NCBI GenBank assembly: GCA_964561005.1
Contig: CAZLNO010000042.1
Span: 1-29,802, forward strand
Length of the DNA: 29,802 bases
Source of the DNA: CAZLNO01 sp964561005
GTDB taxonomy: Bacteria > Pseudomonadota > Alphaproteobacteria > Kiloniellales > Rhodovibrionaceae
Reading direction: 5' to 3'
Shown: positions 16,058 to 23,493 of the stretch, one piece after another
Position numbering within the stretch: the first letter of the stretch is position 1
Layout of the letters: each line of letters opens with the position of its first letter
Made by a program: the position numbers and the translations under genes
The notes under the pieces: generated by a model
What the model saw: the letters and a program-made list of their open reading frames with translations, nothing else
What the model was told of the DNA's origin: nothing
The model's database searches: none

Positions 16058-16702
16058 ATGCTGGCGGGGGCGCGGGGCAGCGCGGGGCGGCGGCGCTGGC
16101 GGCGCAAGGCCGTCTGGCTGGGGGGCGTCGCCCTGGCGGCGGCGCTGGCGTGGCTCGCCGGCTTTCTGTGGTTCGCCGCCAGCCTGCCGGGGGAGCCGGC
16201 GGACGGCGCGCGGCGGACGGACGCCATCGTGGTGCTCACCGGCGGCAGCGGCCGCGTCGACCAGGGCCTGCGCCTGCTGGCCCAGAAGCGTGCCGCCAGG
16301 CTGTTCGTCTCCGGCGTCTACCGGGGGGTCGACGTGGAGCACCTGCTGGAGCTGGCCAGCGACGCGCCGGCGGCGCTGTCGTGCTGCGTCACCCTGGGGT
16401 ACGAGGCCCATTCCACCCGCGGCAACGCCGTCGAGACGGCCCGCTGGGCGGTCGCGAACGACGTCCGTTCCCTGCGCCTGGTCACCGCCGCCTATCACAT
16501 GCCGCGCAGCCTGCTGGAGTTCCGCCGCCGCATGCCCGGCGTGGAGATCGTGCCGCACCCGGTCTTCCCCGCCCACGTCAAGCAGGAGGAATGGTGGCGC
16601 TGGCCAGGCAGCGCGCACCTGCTGGCCATCGAATACACCAAGTACCTTCTCGCCTGGCTTCGCGGCGCCGTGCTCGGCGCGGGCCAGACCGTGACCTCCT
16701 AG
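16058..16702 (+). CDS. YdcF/DUF218-family membrane-anchored protein
   Basis: This 214-aa protein has one N-terminal membrane helix (about 18-42) preceded by a strongly basic segment, then a DUF218 domain: AIVVLTGGSGRVDQGL, LFVSGVYRGVD, HSTRGNAVETARWA, and LVTAAYHMPRSLLEF. These match the family's conserved G-G-x2-R, S-G, T-x2-N-A/E and T-x2-H-M-x-R blocks. Members include ElyC and SanA-type proteins affecting envelope integrity, but the biochemical activity is unsettled. It begins one base after ftsX and is followed ten bases later by plsC, so it belongs to an envelope and division operon. Confidence 0.85.
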   Translation: MLAGARGSAGRRRWRRKAVWLGGVALAAALAWLAGFLWFAASLPGEPADGARRTDAIVVLTGGSGRVDQGLRLLAQKRAARLFVSGVYRGVDVEHLLELASDAPAALSCCVTLGYEAHSTRGNAVETARWAVANDVRSLRLVTAAYHMPRSLLEFRRRMPGVEIVPHPVFPAHVKQEEWWRWPGSAHLLAIEYTKYLLAWLRGAVLGAGQTVTS

Positions 16703-16712
16703 CAGGACCGCG

Positions 16713-17444
16713 ATGACCTTCCTGCGCTCACTGGCATTCAACATCGCCTTCTTCACCTGGTCGGTCGCGATGAACATCCTGGCCCTGCCGCTGATCGTGG
16801 CGCCGCGGGCCTGGCTGATGGGCATCGGACAGGCGTGGCTGCGCGGCGTGTTGTGGCTGCTGCGGGTTTGCGTCGGGCTGAGCCACGATGTGCGCGGGCG
16901 CGAGAACCTGCCCCCAGGGCCCTGTCTGATCGCGGCCAGGCACCAGTCGGCGTGGGAGATCTTCCTGCTGCCGGTGCTGCTGGACGACCCCAGCTTCGTC
17001 GTCAAGCGCGAGCTGATGCGGGTGCCGCTGTTCGGCTGGTATCTGCGACGCTACGGCGTCGTGGCCGTGGATCGCCAGGGCGGGGCCGCCGCGCTGCGCC
17101 GCATGGTCCGCGAGGCCAGGGCGCAGGTGGCGCGCGGGCGCAGCATCGTGATCTTTCCCGAGGGCACGCGCGTGCCGGCGGGCGAGAGCCGCCCCTACCA
17201 TCCCGGCGTCGCGGCCCTGTACCGCGAGCTGGACCTGCCCGTGGTTCCGGTCGCGTTGAACTCGGGGCTCTACTGGCGGCGGCGCGCCTTCCTGAAGCGT
17301 CCCGGACGCGTCGTCCTGGCGTTCCAGCCACCGATTCCGGCCGGCCTCGATCGCCGGGACTTCATGAAGCGTCTGGCGGCCACCCTCGATTCCGCCACCG
17401 AGGACCTGATCGCCGAGGCGCGCGGCCGGGATGCCGGGGCCTGA
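16713..17444 (+). CDS. plsC: 1-acyl-sn-glycerol-3-phosphate acyltransferase (PlsC family)
   Basis: This 243-aa protein has the lysophosphatidate acyltransferase signature in order: ARHQSAWEIF (catalytic His77), KRELMRVPLFGWYLRR, VDRQGG, and FPEGTR (148-153). It makes phosphatidic acid from lysophosphatidate at the inner face of the membrane. An N-terminal hydrophobic region (about 8-55) would anchor it. The usual His-x4-Asp reads His-x4-Glu here (Glu82), a variation I believe occurs in some PlsC lineages. The ATG has AGGA upstream. It is the last gene of the ftsE-ftsX-ydcF-like run; no clear terminator follows. Confidence 0.9.
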   Translation: MTFLRSLAFNIAFFTWSVAMNILALPLIVAPRAWLMGIGQAWLRGVLWLLRVCVGLSHDVRGRENLPPGPCLIAARHQSAWEIFLLPVLLDDPSFVVKRELMRVPLFGWYLRRYGVVAVDRQGGAAALRRMVREARAQVARGRSIVIFPEGTRVPAGESRPYHPGVAALYRELDLPVVPVALNSGLYWRRRAFLKRPGRVVLAFQPPIPAGLDRRDFMKRLAATLDSATEDLIAEARGRDAGA

Positions 17445-17451
17445 GGCGGCC

Positions 17452-17472
17452 TGTGGACAAATTTGTGGACTC
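17452..17472. promoter_or_regulatory. DnaA-box-like nonamers upstream of nrdJ
   Basis: TGTGGACAA (17452-17460) and TGTGGACTC (17464-17472) lie 12 bp apart, about 155 bases before the nrdJ start. The first differs from the DnaA box TGTGGATAA at one base. A further TGTGGACAA lies inside nrdJ at 17697-17705. Just downstream is the direct repeat TTTTCCGCAG (two copies, 17478-17497). Confidence 0.4.
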
Positions 17473-17622
17473 TCGGATTTTCCGCAGTTTTCCGCAGGTA
17501 GTTACGAGTTCCAAATGAAAAAAGAACATACCAAGAACTTTTATGCTTGACTTCAGGGTTCGACTGGCCAAGTCTGCAAGACGGGCGAGATTTGCGCAGT
17601 CGGGTCGACAGGAAAGCGGGTT

Positions 17623-19947
17623 ATGACGGAGATCGCCGCGATTTCCGAGCGGATCTGGGACATGAAGTATCGCCACAGGCAGAGCGGCGGCGCGCCTGTG
17701 GACAACTCCGTGGAAGATAGCTGGCGGCGGGTCGCCAAGGCCCTGGCGGAGATGGAGTCTCGCGAGTCGCGCGAGGCCTGGCGCCAGCGTTTCTATGCGG
17801 CGCTGGAGGGATTCCGCTTCCTGCCGGCCGGCCGCATCCTGGCCGGCGCCGGGACCAGCCGCGAGGTCACGCTGTTCAACTGCTTCGTCATGGGCACGAT
17901 TCCCGACGACATGGGCGGCATCTTCGCCCACCTGCGCGAGGCGGCGCTGACGCTGCAGCAGGGCGGCGGCATCGGCTACGACTTCTCCAGCCTGCGCCCC
18001 AGGGGCGCGCTGGTGCGCGGCGTGGGGGCCGACGCCTCGGGGCCGCTCAGCTTCATGGACGTCTGGGACGCGATGTGCCGGACCATCATGAGCGCCGGCA
18101 GCCGGCGCGGCGCCATGATGGGCACGCTGCGCTGCGACCATCCGGACATCGAGGACTTCGTCACCGCCAAGCGCGACCCCGACCGCCTGCGCATGTTCAA
18201 CGTCTCGGTGCTGGTCACCGACGCCTTCATCCAGGCGGTGCGCGAGGACGCGTCGTGGGACCTCGTCTTCGGCGGCGAGGTCTACAAGACGATCCGGGCC
18301 CGCGACCTCTGGCAGCAAATCATGCAGTCGACCTACGACCAGGCCGAGCCGGGCGTCATCTTCATCGACCGCATCAACCAGACCAACAATCTGTGGTATT
18401 GCGAGGATGTTCTTTCAACCAATCCTTGCGGAGAACAGCCACTTCCCCCATATGGCGCTTGCCTGCTCGGCTCGATCAACCTGGCGCGGCTGGTCAAGCG
18501 GCCGTTCGAGCCGGACGCGGAGCTGGACCTCGACGGGCTGAGCGACCTGGTGCCGACGGCGGTGCGCATGCTGGACGACGCCATCGACGCCTCGCGCTTC
18601 CCCCTGGAGCAGCAGCGCGAGGAGGCGCGGGCGAAGCGCCGCATTGGCCTGGGCATCACCGGGCTGGCGGACGCGCTGATCATGTGCGGGCTGACCTATG
18701 GCTCGAAGCAGGCGGTCGCCGCGACCGAGCGCTGGCTGCGGGTCCTGCGGCGCGAGGCCTATCTGGCCTCCGTCGACCTGGCCCGCGAGCGCGGGGCCTT
18801 CCCGCTGTTCGACAGGGAGAAGTTCCTCCAGGGCCACACGATCCGCCAGCTCGACGACGACGTGCGCGAGGCCATCGCAACGCACGGCATCCGCAACGGT
18901 GTCCTGACCTCGGTGGCGCCCACGGGCACGATCTCCATCCTGGCCAACAACGTCTCCAGCGGCCTGGAGCCGGTCTACAGCCTGTCCTACAGCCGCACCG
19001 TGCTGATGCCCGACGGCACCCGCCGCAAGGAGCGGGTGCGCGACTACGCGCTTGAGGAATTCCATCGCATCAAGGGCGCGGACGCCGAGCTGCCCGAGGC
19101 CTTCGTCGACGCCCAGCACCTCTCGCCCTCGGCCCATGTCGTCATGCAGGCGGCGGTGCAGAAGTACATCGACGCCTCGGTGTCGAAGACCATCAACGTG
19201 CCCGCCGACATCGGCTTCGAGGCGTTCAAGGACGTCTACATGCAGGCCTACGAGATGGGCTGCAAGGGCTGCACCACCTACCGCCCGAACCCGGTGACCG
19301 GCGCCGTGCTGGAGACCGGCGAGGGGGCGGGGGCGACGGCGGCCGGCGGGGGCAGGGCGAGCGAGGCGGCGCCCGAGGCCGGGCCTTCCGGGGCGCGGGG
19401 CGGCGACGTCGTCTTCATGACCGAGCCGCTGCGGCGGCCGGAAGTGCTGCCCGGCCGCACCTACAAGCTGAAGTGGCCGGAAAGCGACCACGCCATCTAC
19501 ATCACGCTGAACGACGTGGTGCAGGACGGCCGCCGCAGGCCGTTCGAGATCTTCATCAACTCCAAGAACATGGAGCACTACGCCTGGACGGTCGCGCTGA
19601 CGCGGATGATCTCGGCGGTGTTCCGGCGTGGCGGCGACGTGTCCTTCGTGGTGGAGGAACTGAAGGCGGTGTTCGACCCGCGCGGCGGCGCCTGGCTGAA
19701 CGGGCGCTACAAGCCTTCGCTGCTGGCCGCCATCGGCGAGGTGATCGAGCAGCACATGATCGACATCGGCTTCCTGTCCGAGCCCGCCGACGTCGCCCGC
19801 CGCGCCAAGACGGCCGAGCACCGCCAGGCCGTCGGCGAGGGCGAGGGGGCGATCCCGCGGCAGTGCCCGAAGTGCGGCGCCGCCGCCCTGATCGAGCAGG
19901 AAGGCTGCGACCTCTGCACCTCCTGCGGCTACTCCAGGTGTGGATAA
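17623..19947 (+). CDS. nrdJ: Adenosylcobalamin-dependent ribonucleoside-diphosphate reductase (class II)
   Basis: This 774-aa reductase makes deoxyribonucleotides with a B12-derived radical, independent of oxygen. The active-site set is visible: Cys87 (LFNCFVMG), Asn267-Pro-Cys269-Gly-Glu271 with the thiyl radical Cys269, and Cys280 (GACLLGSINL), with the 269-280 spacing seen in class II enzymes. APTGTISILANN and SSGLEPVYSLSY follow. A Gly/Ala-rich linker near 565-590 leads to the C-terminal domain (FEIFINSKNMEHYAWTVAL). The tail is a cysteine-rich ribbon (CPKCG, CDLCTSCGYSRC) that probably re-reduces the active site or binds zinc. AGGAA precedes the ATG. No cobalamin riboswitch and no clear NrdR boxes were recognised upstream. 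Confidence 0.93.
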   Translation: MTEIAAISERIWDMKYRHRQSGGAPVDNSVEDSWRRVAKALAEMESRESREAWRQRFYAALEGFRFLPAGRILAGAGTSREVTLFNCFVMGTIPDDMGGIFAHLREAALTLQQGGGIGYDFSSLRPRGALVRGVGADASGPLSFMDVWDAMCRTIMSAGSRRGAMMGTLRCDHPDIEDFVTAKRDPDRLRMFNVSVLVTDAFIQAVREDASWDLVFGGEVYKTIRARDLWQQIMQSTYDQAEPGVIFIDRINQTNNLWYCEDVLSTNPCGEQPLPPYGACLLGSINLARLVKRPFEPDAELDLDGLSDLVPTAVRMLDDAIDASRFPLEQQREEARAKRRIGLGITGLADALIMCGLTYGSKQAVAATERWLRVLRREAYLASVDLARERGAFPLFDREKFLQGHTIRQLDDDVREAIATHGIRNGVLTSVAPTGTISILANNVSSGLEPVYSLSYSRTVLMPDGTRRKERVRDYALEEFHRIKGADAELPEAFVDAQHLSPSAHVVMQAAVQKYIDASVSKTINVPADIGFEAFKDVYMQAYEMGCKGCTTYRPNPVTGAVLETGEGAGATAAGGGRASEAAPEAGPSGARGGDVVFMTEPLRRPEVLPGRTYKLKWPESDHAIYITLNDVVQDGRRRPFEIFINSKNMEHYAWTVALTRMISAVFRRGGDVSFVVEELKAVFDPRGGAWLNGRYKPSLLAAIGEVIEQHMIDIGFLSEPADVARRAKTAEHRQAVGEGEGAIPRQCPKCGAAALIEQEGCDLCTSCGYSRCG
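19939..19947. promoter_or_regulatory. Consensus DnaA box overlapping the nrdJ stop codon
   Basis: TGTGGATAA is the exact reverse complement of the DnaA consensus TTATCCACA. Its last three bases are the nrdJ stop codon. It may be chance, but related nonamers also precede nrdJ. Confidence 0.4.
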
Positions 19948-20007
19948 CTGGCACTTGACGCACCGGCACGGTGCGCGGACGATACGGAGGGATTCGCAGA
20001 ACTGGGC

Positions 20008-20035
20008 TTGACAGATTGGTTACCCACTATATCCA
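20008..20035 (+). promoter_or_regulatory. Near-consensus promoter of the dCTP-deaminase-like operon
   Basis: A perfect TTGACA (20008-20013) is followed after 16 bp by TATCCA (20030-20035), or after 14 bp by TATATC. Transcription would start around 20042, about 20 bases before the ribosome site GGAGG. A second TTGACA at 20042-20047 lacks a matching -10 element before the gene. Confidence 0.55.
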
Positions 20036-20062
20036 GTACCCTTGACAACCGGAGGCATGGGG

Positions 20063-20326
20063 ATGGCATTCTACGTTAAAGCGCGGCGCGTGGGCGAGGA
20101 GATCGGGCCGGGCGAGATCCTTGTCGAGGTGGAAACCACTGAGGGGCGGCCAGAGGAAATCATCGTCCATGAGGCCAACTTGGAGGGCGATTTGTTGGAA
20201 GTCGGCCCGATCCGCCGCAATGGGAATTCGGTTTTGGTCGAGTTTCCAAACGAATCCGTCCGTGGCCGGCGTCGAGTTTCCGTCCCCATAGAGAATTTCA
20301 AACGCAAGGATGGTGTTGCGGCATGA
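20063..20326 (+). CDS. Uncharacterised 87-aa protein coupled to a dCTP-deaminase-like gene
   Basis: I do not recognise this family. It is a small, charged, probably all-beta soluble protein: MAFYVKARRVGEEIGPGE, alternating strands ILVEVETTEG and EEIIVHEANLEGDLL, VGPIRRNGNSVLVEF, and a basic stretch VRGRRRVSVP before the end. The ATG at 20063 is chosen because GGAGG lies exactly seven bases upstream; ATG 20057 and TTG 20042 are alternatives. Its stop overlaps the next start (ATGA), so the two proteins are made together. Base composition is visibly less GC-rich than nrdJ before it and the genes after it, which suggests transfer. Confidence 0.75.
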   Translation: MAFYVKARRVGEEIGPGEILVEVETTEGRPEEIIVHEANLEGDLLEVGPIRRNGNSVLVEFPNESVRGRRRVSVPIENFKRKDGVAA

Positions 20327-20865
20327 TCTTGTCAGATCGGGAGATCAAGATCGGTCTGAACGAAGGGCAGATTGTCATTGAACCCCGACCGGACGAACAG
20401 TCCGCGTACGACTCGACGAGCGTCGATCTTCGACTTCACAAAACCGGCGGCGTCTGGACAAGCGCCGCTGGCATGCCAATTCAGCCTGGCGCGGCGGGTT
20501 ACTCTTACACGAATGTAAAAAGCCGAATCGAACGGGTCGACCTGGACCGGTATCCACTCCGGCCGCAAAGTTTTCTGCTTGCCTGGACGCTCGAGCGGAT
20601 CGAGCTGCCCACCGTCTCGCGCTTGGCTGCCCGTGTCGAGGGCAAGAGTTCGCTCGCCCGTCTCGGCATGGGTATTCACGTGACAGCGCCAACCATTCAC
20701 GCCGGCTTCAAGGGCAACATCCAGCTCGAAATTTTCAACTTCGGACCGAACGAAATCTTACTGGACGCCGGCATGCGTATTTGCCAGCTCATCTTTGAAC
20801 AAACCACCGGCACTCCGGATCGTGGCTATGAGGGCCTTTTCCTGGACCAGACGGCAGGTGCGTGA
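20323..20865 (+). CDS. dCTP deaminase / dUTPase-family protein
   Basis: This 180-aa protein has the trimeric dCTP deaminase-dUTPase fold: MILSDREI at the start, DSTSVDLRL, PQSFLLAWTLERI, then the core VEGKSSLARLGM (Ser110, Arg113), HVTAPTIHAGFKG, IQLEIFNF with the catalytic-type Glu136, and GMRICQLIFEQ. Family enzymes turn dCTP into dUTP (and sometimes dUMP). Compared with E. coli Dcd, the Arg and Asp of the HRIDPG segment are Thr124 and His126, so this is not the housekeeping type and substrate use is uncertain. It overlaps the 87-aa gene upstream, shares its lower GC content, and lies behind nrdJ. Phage-defence dCTP deaminases are one possible parallel. Confidence 0.82.
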   Translation: MILSDREIKIGLNEGQIVIEPRPDEQSAYDSTSVDLRLHKTGGVWTSAAGMPIQPGAAGYSYTNVKSRIERVDLDRYPLRPQSFLLAWTLERIELPTVSRLAARVEGKSSLARLGMGIHVTAPTIHAGFKGNIQLEIFNFGPNEILLDAGMRICQLIFEQTTGTPDRGYEGLFLDQTAGA

Positions 20866-20892
20866 AAGCTTCTGCGCCTCATCCGCAAATCC

Positions 20893-22176
20893 TTATTTCA
20901 CAAGTCCCAGGCTCGCGATATAGACCCCCGCGGCGCCGGCCAGCAGCGCCAGGGCGATGGGCGCCAGCATCACCAGCGCCATGCGCGGCGCGCCGATGAC
21001 CGCGACCAGCGCCGGCTTGACCAGCGTATTGGCGGCCACGGCCAGCGCCACACCGACGGTCGCCACGGTTCCCGCGATCTCCTCAGAACTGGCCATGCTG
21101 CCCAGCGACAGCGTGATGGCGTCGACATCGCTGAGGCCCGATACCCCCGACAGCAGGTACAGTCCCGCATCCCCCGCCCAGGCCTTGAGCGCGCGGGCCA
21201 GCAGCATCACGGCCGCCAAGAGCGCGGCGAACTGCAGCGCCAGGCGCAGCTCGAAGGGATTGCGCGGCTGCAGCCCCTCGCTGCTTTCGGGTCGATCGCC
21301 GGCGCGCAGGAGGGCCAGCGCGCCCGCCCCCGCGCCCAGCGTCGCCAGGCCCAGCGGCCACGCCAGCGACGCCACCAGGCCGGGCGCCACCACCGTCACG
21401 ATCAGCAGCACGCGCGGGAACATCGTGGCGTTGGCCAGGACCGCGGCGACCGCAAGCAGGCGGCGGGCGGCCGGCTCCTCCGCGTTGCGGTCCAGACGGG
21501 CGAGATGCACCGTGGTCGCGGTGGACGACACCATGCCGCCGAGCAGCCCCGTCAGCAGCACGCCAAGCCGCGTGCCCACCAGCTTCACCGCGGCGTAGCC
21601 GACAAAGGACAACCCCGCGATCAGCACCACCATCCACCAGATGCGATAGGGGTTGAGCGCCTCGAACGGGCCATAGCCCTGGTCGGGCAGGATCGGCAGC
21701 AGCACGACGGAGATCGCCAGGAATTGGATGACCGCCATCAGCTCCGCCTCAGACAGCCGGGCGACGAAGCCGTGCAGCTCCTGCTTCACGCCGAGCACCG
21801 CCACCAGCACCACCGCCGCCGCCCCGGCCACCGCCAGTTCGCCGAACCCGGCGAGTGCGCCCAGCGCGTAGGTCGCCAGCGAGGCCATCATCGTCGTCGA
21901 GCCGAGATCGGCGTCGCGGTGCAGCGCGTTCCAGTAGTTGAGGCCGAGCAGCGCGGCCATGGCCAGCAGCGAGGCCGCCAGGGTGAGCGCGCTCGTCGCC
22001 TGCGCCAGCAGCGCGGAGAGTCCGCCCAGCAGGCCGACGACGGTGAAGGTGCGCACGCCGGCAATGCGCTGGCCCGCCACCATCTCGCGCGTCTTCCAGC
22101 CGCGCTCCAGACCGATCAGCAGGCCGATCGCGATGGCGACGGCCAGGCGCTCGAACAGGATCAGCGTCTCCGGCAT
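20893..22176 (-). CDS. MgtC/SapB-DUF4010 family membrane protein
   Basis: This 427-aa, very hydrophobic protein has about a dozen membrane helices. The N-terminal third is the MgtC/SapB domain (LAVAIAIGLLIGLERGW, GVRTFTVVGLLGG, LSALLAQ) and the rest is DUF4010 (MVSSTATTVHLAR, ANATMFPRVLLI, LSGVSGLSDVDAITLSL). Relatives are proposed to act in magnesium or other ion homeostasis; the substrate is unknown. The frame stays open to 22284, but MPETLILFERLAVAIAIG from the ATG at 22176 is the family-like start. It is 85 bases downstream of the ChaC-like gene on the same strand. Confidence 0.85.
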   Translation of the reverse strand: MPETLILFERLAVAIAIGLLIGLERGWKTREMVAGQRIAGVRTFTVVGLLGGLSALLAQATSALTLAASLLAMAALLGLNYWNALHRDADLGSTTMMASLATYALGALAGFGELAVAGAAAVVLVAVLGVKQELHGFVARLSEAELMAVIQFLAISVVLLPILPDQGYGPFEALNPYRIWWMVVLIAGLSFVGYAAVKLVGTRLGVLLTGLLGGMVSSTATTVHLARLDRNAEEPAARRLLAVAAVLANATMFPRVLLIVTVVAPGLVASLAWPLGLATLGAGAGALALLRAGDRPESSEGLQPRNPFELRLALQFAALLAAVMLLARALKAWAGDAGLYLLSGVSGLSDVDAITLSLGSMASSEEIAGTVATVGVALAVAANTLVKPALVAVIGAPRMALVMLAPIALALLAGAAGVYIASLGLVK

Positions 22177-22261
22177 GGGCTCGCGGCTACCCCCTTTCGA
22201 TGACAACTTCATGACAGGGTGGCCGGCCGCCGCGCGGGTGGCAAGCTGCGGATGCCGCGGT

Positions 22262-22843
22262 TCAGGCAGCGGCCTTGGATTCAATGTAGGCCAGCAGGCG
22301 GTGCAGCGCGCGGTCGTGCATGTCCAGCGCGTCCAGGTGATGCACGGTGTTGCGCAGGTATTCCAGGCAGGTGCCGCGCTTGCCCCGGCCCTGGAGCACC
22401 AGGCGCGCGATCTCCTGCTGGGTGAGCGGGCCGGTGTACTGCGGGTGGCTGGTATCGACGACGTAGCTGATCGCCTCGACGCGGCCCGGGTCGGTATCCA
22501 CCTTCAGCCAGCGGGGGTTGTAGACGCCCAGCGCCATCTCGCGCTCGTGCAGGTAGTCCATCACCGCCTCGCCCTCGGCGGCGGGTACGCGATACACCAG
22601 CCCCCGGCAGGAACCGCCGGGCGCCAGCCCGAGCACGAGTCCGGGACACTCCGGCGTGCCGCGATAGCGGTGCGAGTAGACGCAGAAGCGCCGATGATAG
22701 CCGTGCAGCAGGCCGCTGCGCACCTCCACGTGGGGAAAGCCGGGGTTCCAGATCAGCGAGCCGTAGCCGAACACCCAGAAGTCCCGCCCCGGCGGCGGGT
22801 CCAGACGCGGCTTGCCATGCGCGAAGTAGGGCGGGTCGGTCAT
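22262..22843 (-). CDS. ChaC-like gamma-glutamylcyclotransferase
   Basis: This 193-aa protein has the ChaC pattern: substrate-binding loop FGYGSLIWNPGF (25-36), RRFCVYSHRYRGTPE, GLVYRV, and YLHERE (98-103) carrying the catalytic-type Glu102, followed by VYNPRWL. ChaC enzymes split glutathione into 5-oxoproline and Cys-Gly. The length and motifs are typical of the bacterial and eukaryotic ChaC family. It is the first leftward gene after the region of repeats and pseudogene. A TACAAT hexamer (minus strand, 22890-22895) might be its -10 element but lacks a good -35. Confidence 0.9.
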   Translation of the reverse strand: MTDPPYFAHGKPRLDPPPGRDFWVFGYGSLIWNPGFPHVEVRSGLLHGYHRRFCVYSHRYRGTPECPGLVLGLAPGGSCRGLVYRVPAAEGEAVMDYLHEREMALGVYNPRWLKVDTDPGRVEAISYVVDTSHPQYTGPLTQQEIARLVLQGRGKRGTCLEYLRNTVHHLDALDMHDRALHRLLAYIESKAAA

Positions 22844-22983
22844 CGGCCGGCGGCGTTGATTCTATCACATGCGAGGCGAGGTGATCGCTGTATTGTAGTG
22901 GGGCGCCTTAACCTTGGACGCGTCCAGCGTACACGATGTTAAAGCATTGAGATGCCGCATGTAACCTTGTCCCAGGAACAGCG
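22844..22983. other. Non-coding segment before an orphan terminator (small RNA candidate)
   Basis: No convincing gene is seen. The segment holds the 12-bp palindrome TGGACGCGTCCA (22915-22926) and the word TAACCTTG twice (22909-22916 and 22962-22969). Because the following strong hairpin has no plus-strand gene before it, a small RNA of roughly 90-120 nt could end there. No firm promoter was found. Confidence 0.25.
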
Positions 22984-23011
22984 AAAGCCCCGTCGTCACC
23001 GACGGGGCTTT
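22984..23011. terminator. Strong bidirectional hairpin terminator
   Basis: AAAGCCCCGTCG (22984-22995) pairs perfectly with CGACGGGGCTTT (23000-23011) around the loop TCAC: 12 bp with A-tracts before and T-tracts after, so it could work on both strands. No intact gene lies directly upstream on either strand. Confidence 0.75.
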
Positions 23012-23074
23012 GCAAGATCGGCACCGTGCGGCGTTTGCCTTCACAGCCACACGGTGGCCCCGAAAAGGGGTCTT

Positions 23075-23191
23075 ATACCGCCCGACATTTGAACAGACTC
23101 GTCCTTCGACAAGCTCAGGACGAGGTCCTCATGCTGAGCCTGTCGAAGCATGAGGCCGCCCAGACGTACGATTTCATTTGTCGGGCGGTAT
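23075..23191. mobile_element. MITE-like 117-bp element with 13-bp terminal inverted repeats
   Basis: ATACCGCCCGACA (23075-23087) and its exact reverse complement (23179-23191) bound a 91-bp non-coding core. The match continues imperfectly inward (TTTGAA against TTCATTTG). The core carries a dispersed palindrome copy: CTTCGACAAGCTCAG (23104-23118) facing CTGAGCCTGTCGAAG (23134-23148), and CCTCATGCT facing AGCATGAGG (23127-23135 and 23147-23155). No transposase is present, so any movement would need one in trans. Confidence 0.5.
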
Positions 23192-23244
23192 TAGACGTGG
23201 ATCCGCTTCCGCGGAGAGCCACAATCGTGAAGATAAATATGGCA

Positions 23245-23493
23245 TCAAATGTACGGCGTCAACGTCGTCCGACCGAGCCCCTTCAGGACGCAGGCACGAA
23301 CCTGCCTCATCTGTTCCGAGGTCAAGGTATCGTAGCGGTAGCTGCGCTTACCGCGCGAATCCTTGCCCAAACGAATCAGGTCCAGGCGATGAAAGCCCAC
23401 GGCATTTACCATGTCTCCCTTGAGCCAGTTATCGCCGTTCCAGGGTGTCGGCAGCGGCGGCTCGACCTCCAAAAAACAATGATACGTTGAAAC
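23245..23493 (-). pseudogene. 3' remnant of a PemK/MazF-type toxin gene
   Basis: The minus strand encodes about 80 residues that I recognise as the C-terminal half of PemK-like toxins: VSTYHCFLEVEPPLPTPW, then NWLKGDMVNAVGFHRLDLI, RLGKDSRGKRSYRYDTL and RQVRACVLKGLGRTTLTPYI up to the stop. The N-terminal half, normally with a CDF-x-GF and PEMVK-x-RP block, is absent: the frame continues only into unrelated sequence and stops at 23581-23583. No start codon with a ribosome site precedes the conserved part except a TTG at 23472. No antitoxin gene is seen. The family assignment is from memory of the motif pattern. Confidence 0.5.

Noticed and set aside
17547..17575. TTGACT with a -10 element before nrdJ as a sigma-70 promoter
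   Set aside because: At 17-bp spacing the hexamer is AAGTCT, which is too far from consensus to call.
19959..19975. Hairpin CGCACCG-gca-CGGTGCG after nrdJ as a terminator
   Set aside because: There is no T-tract after the stem, so intrinsic termination is not supported.
22865..23050. 61-codon minus-strand frame across the orphan terminator
   Set aside because: It runs through the hairpin and has no ribosome site or family resemblance.
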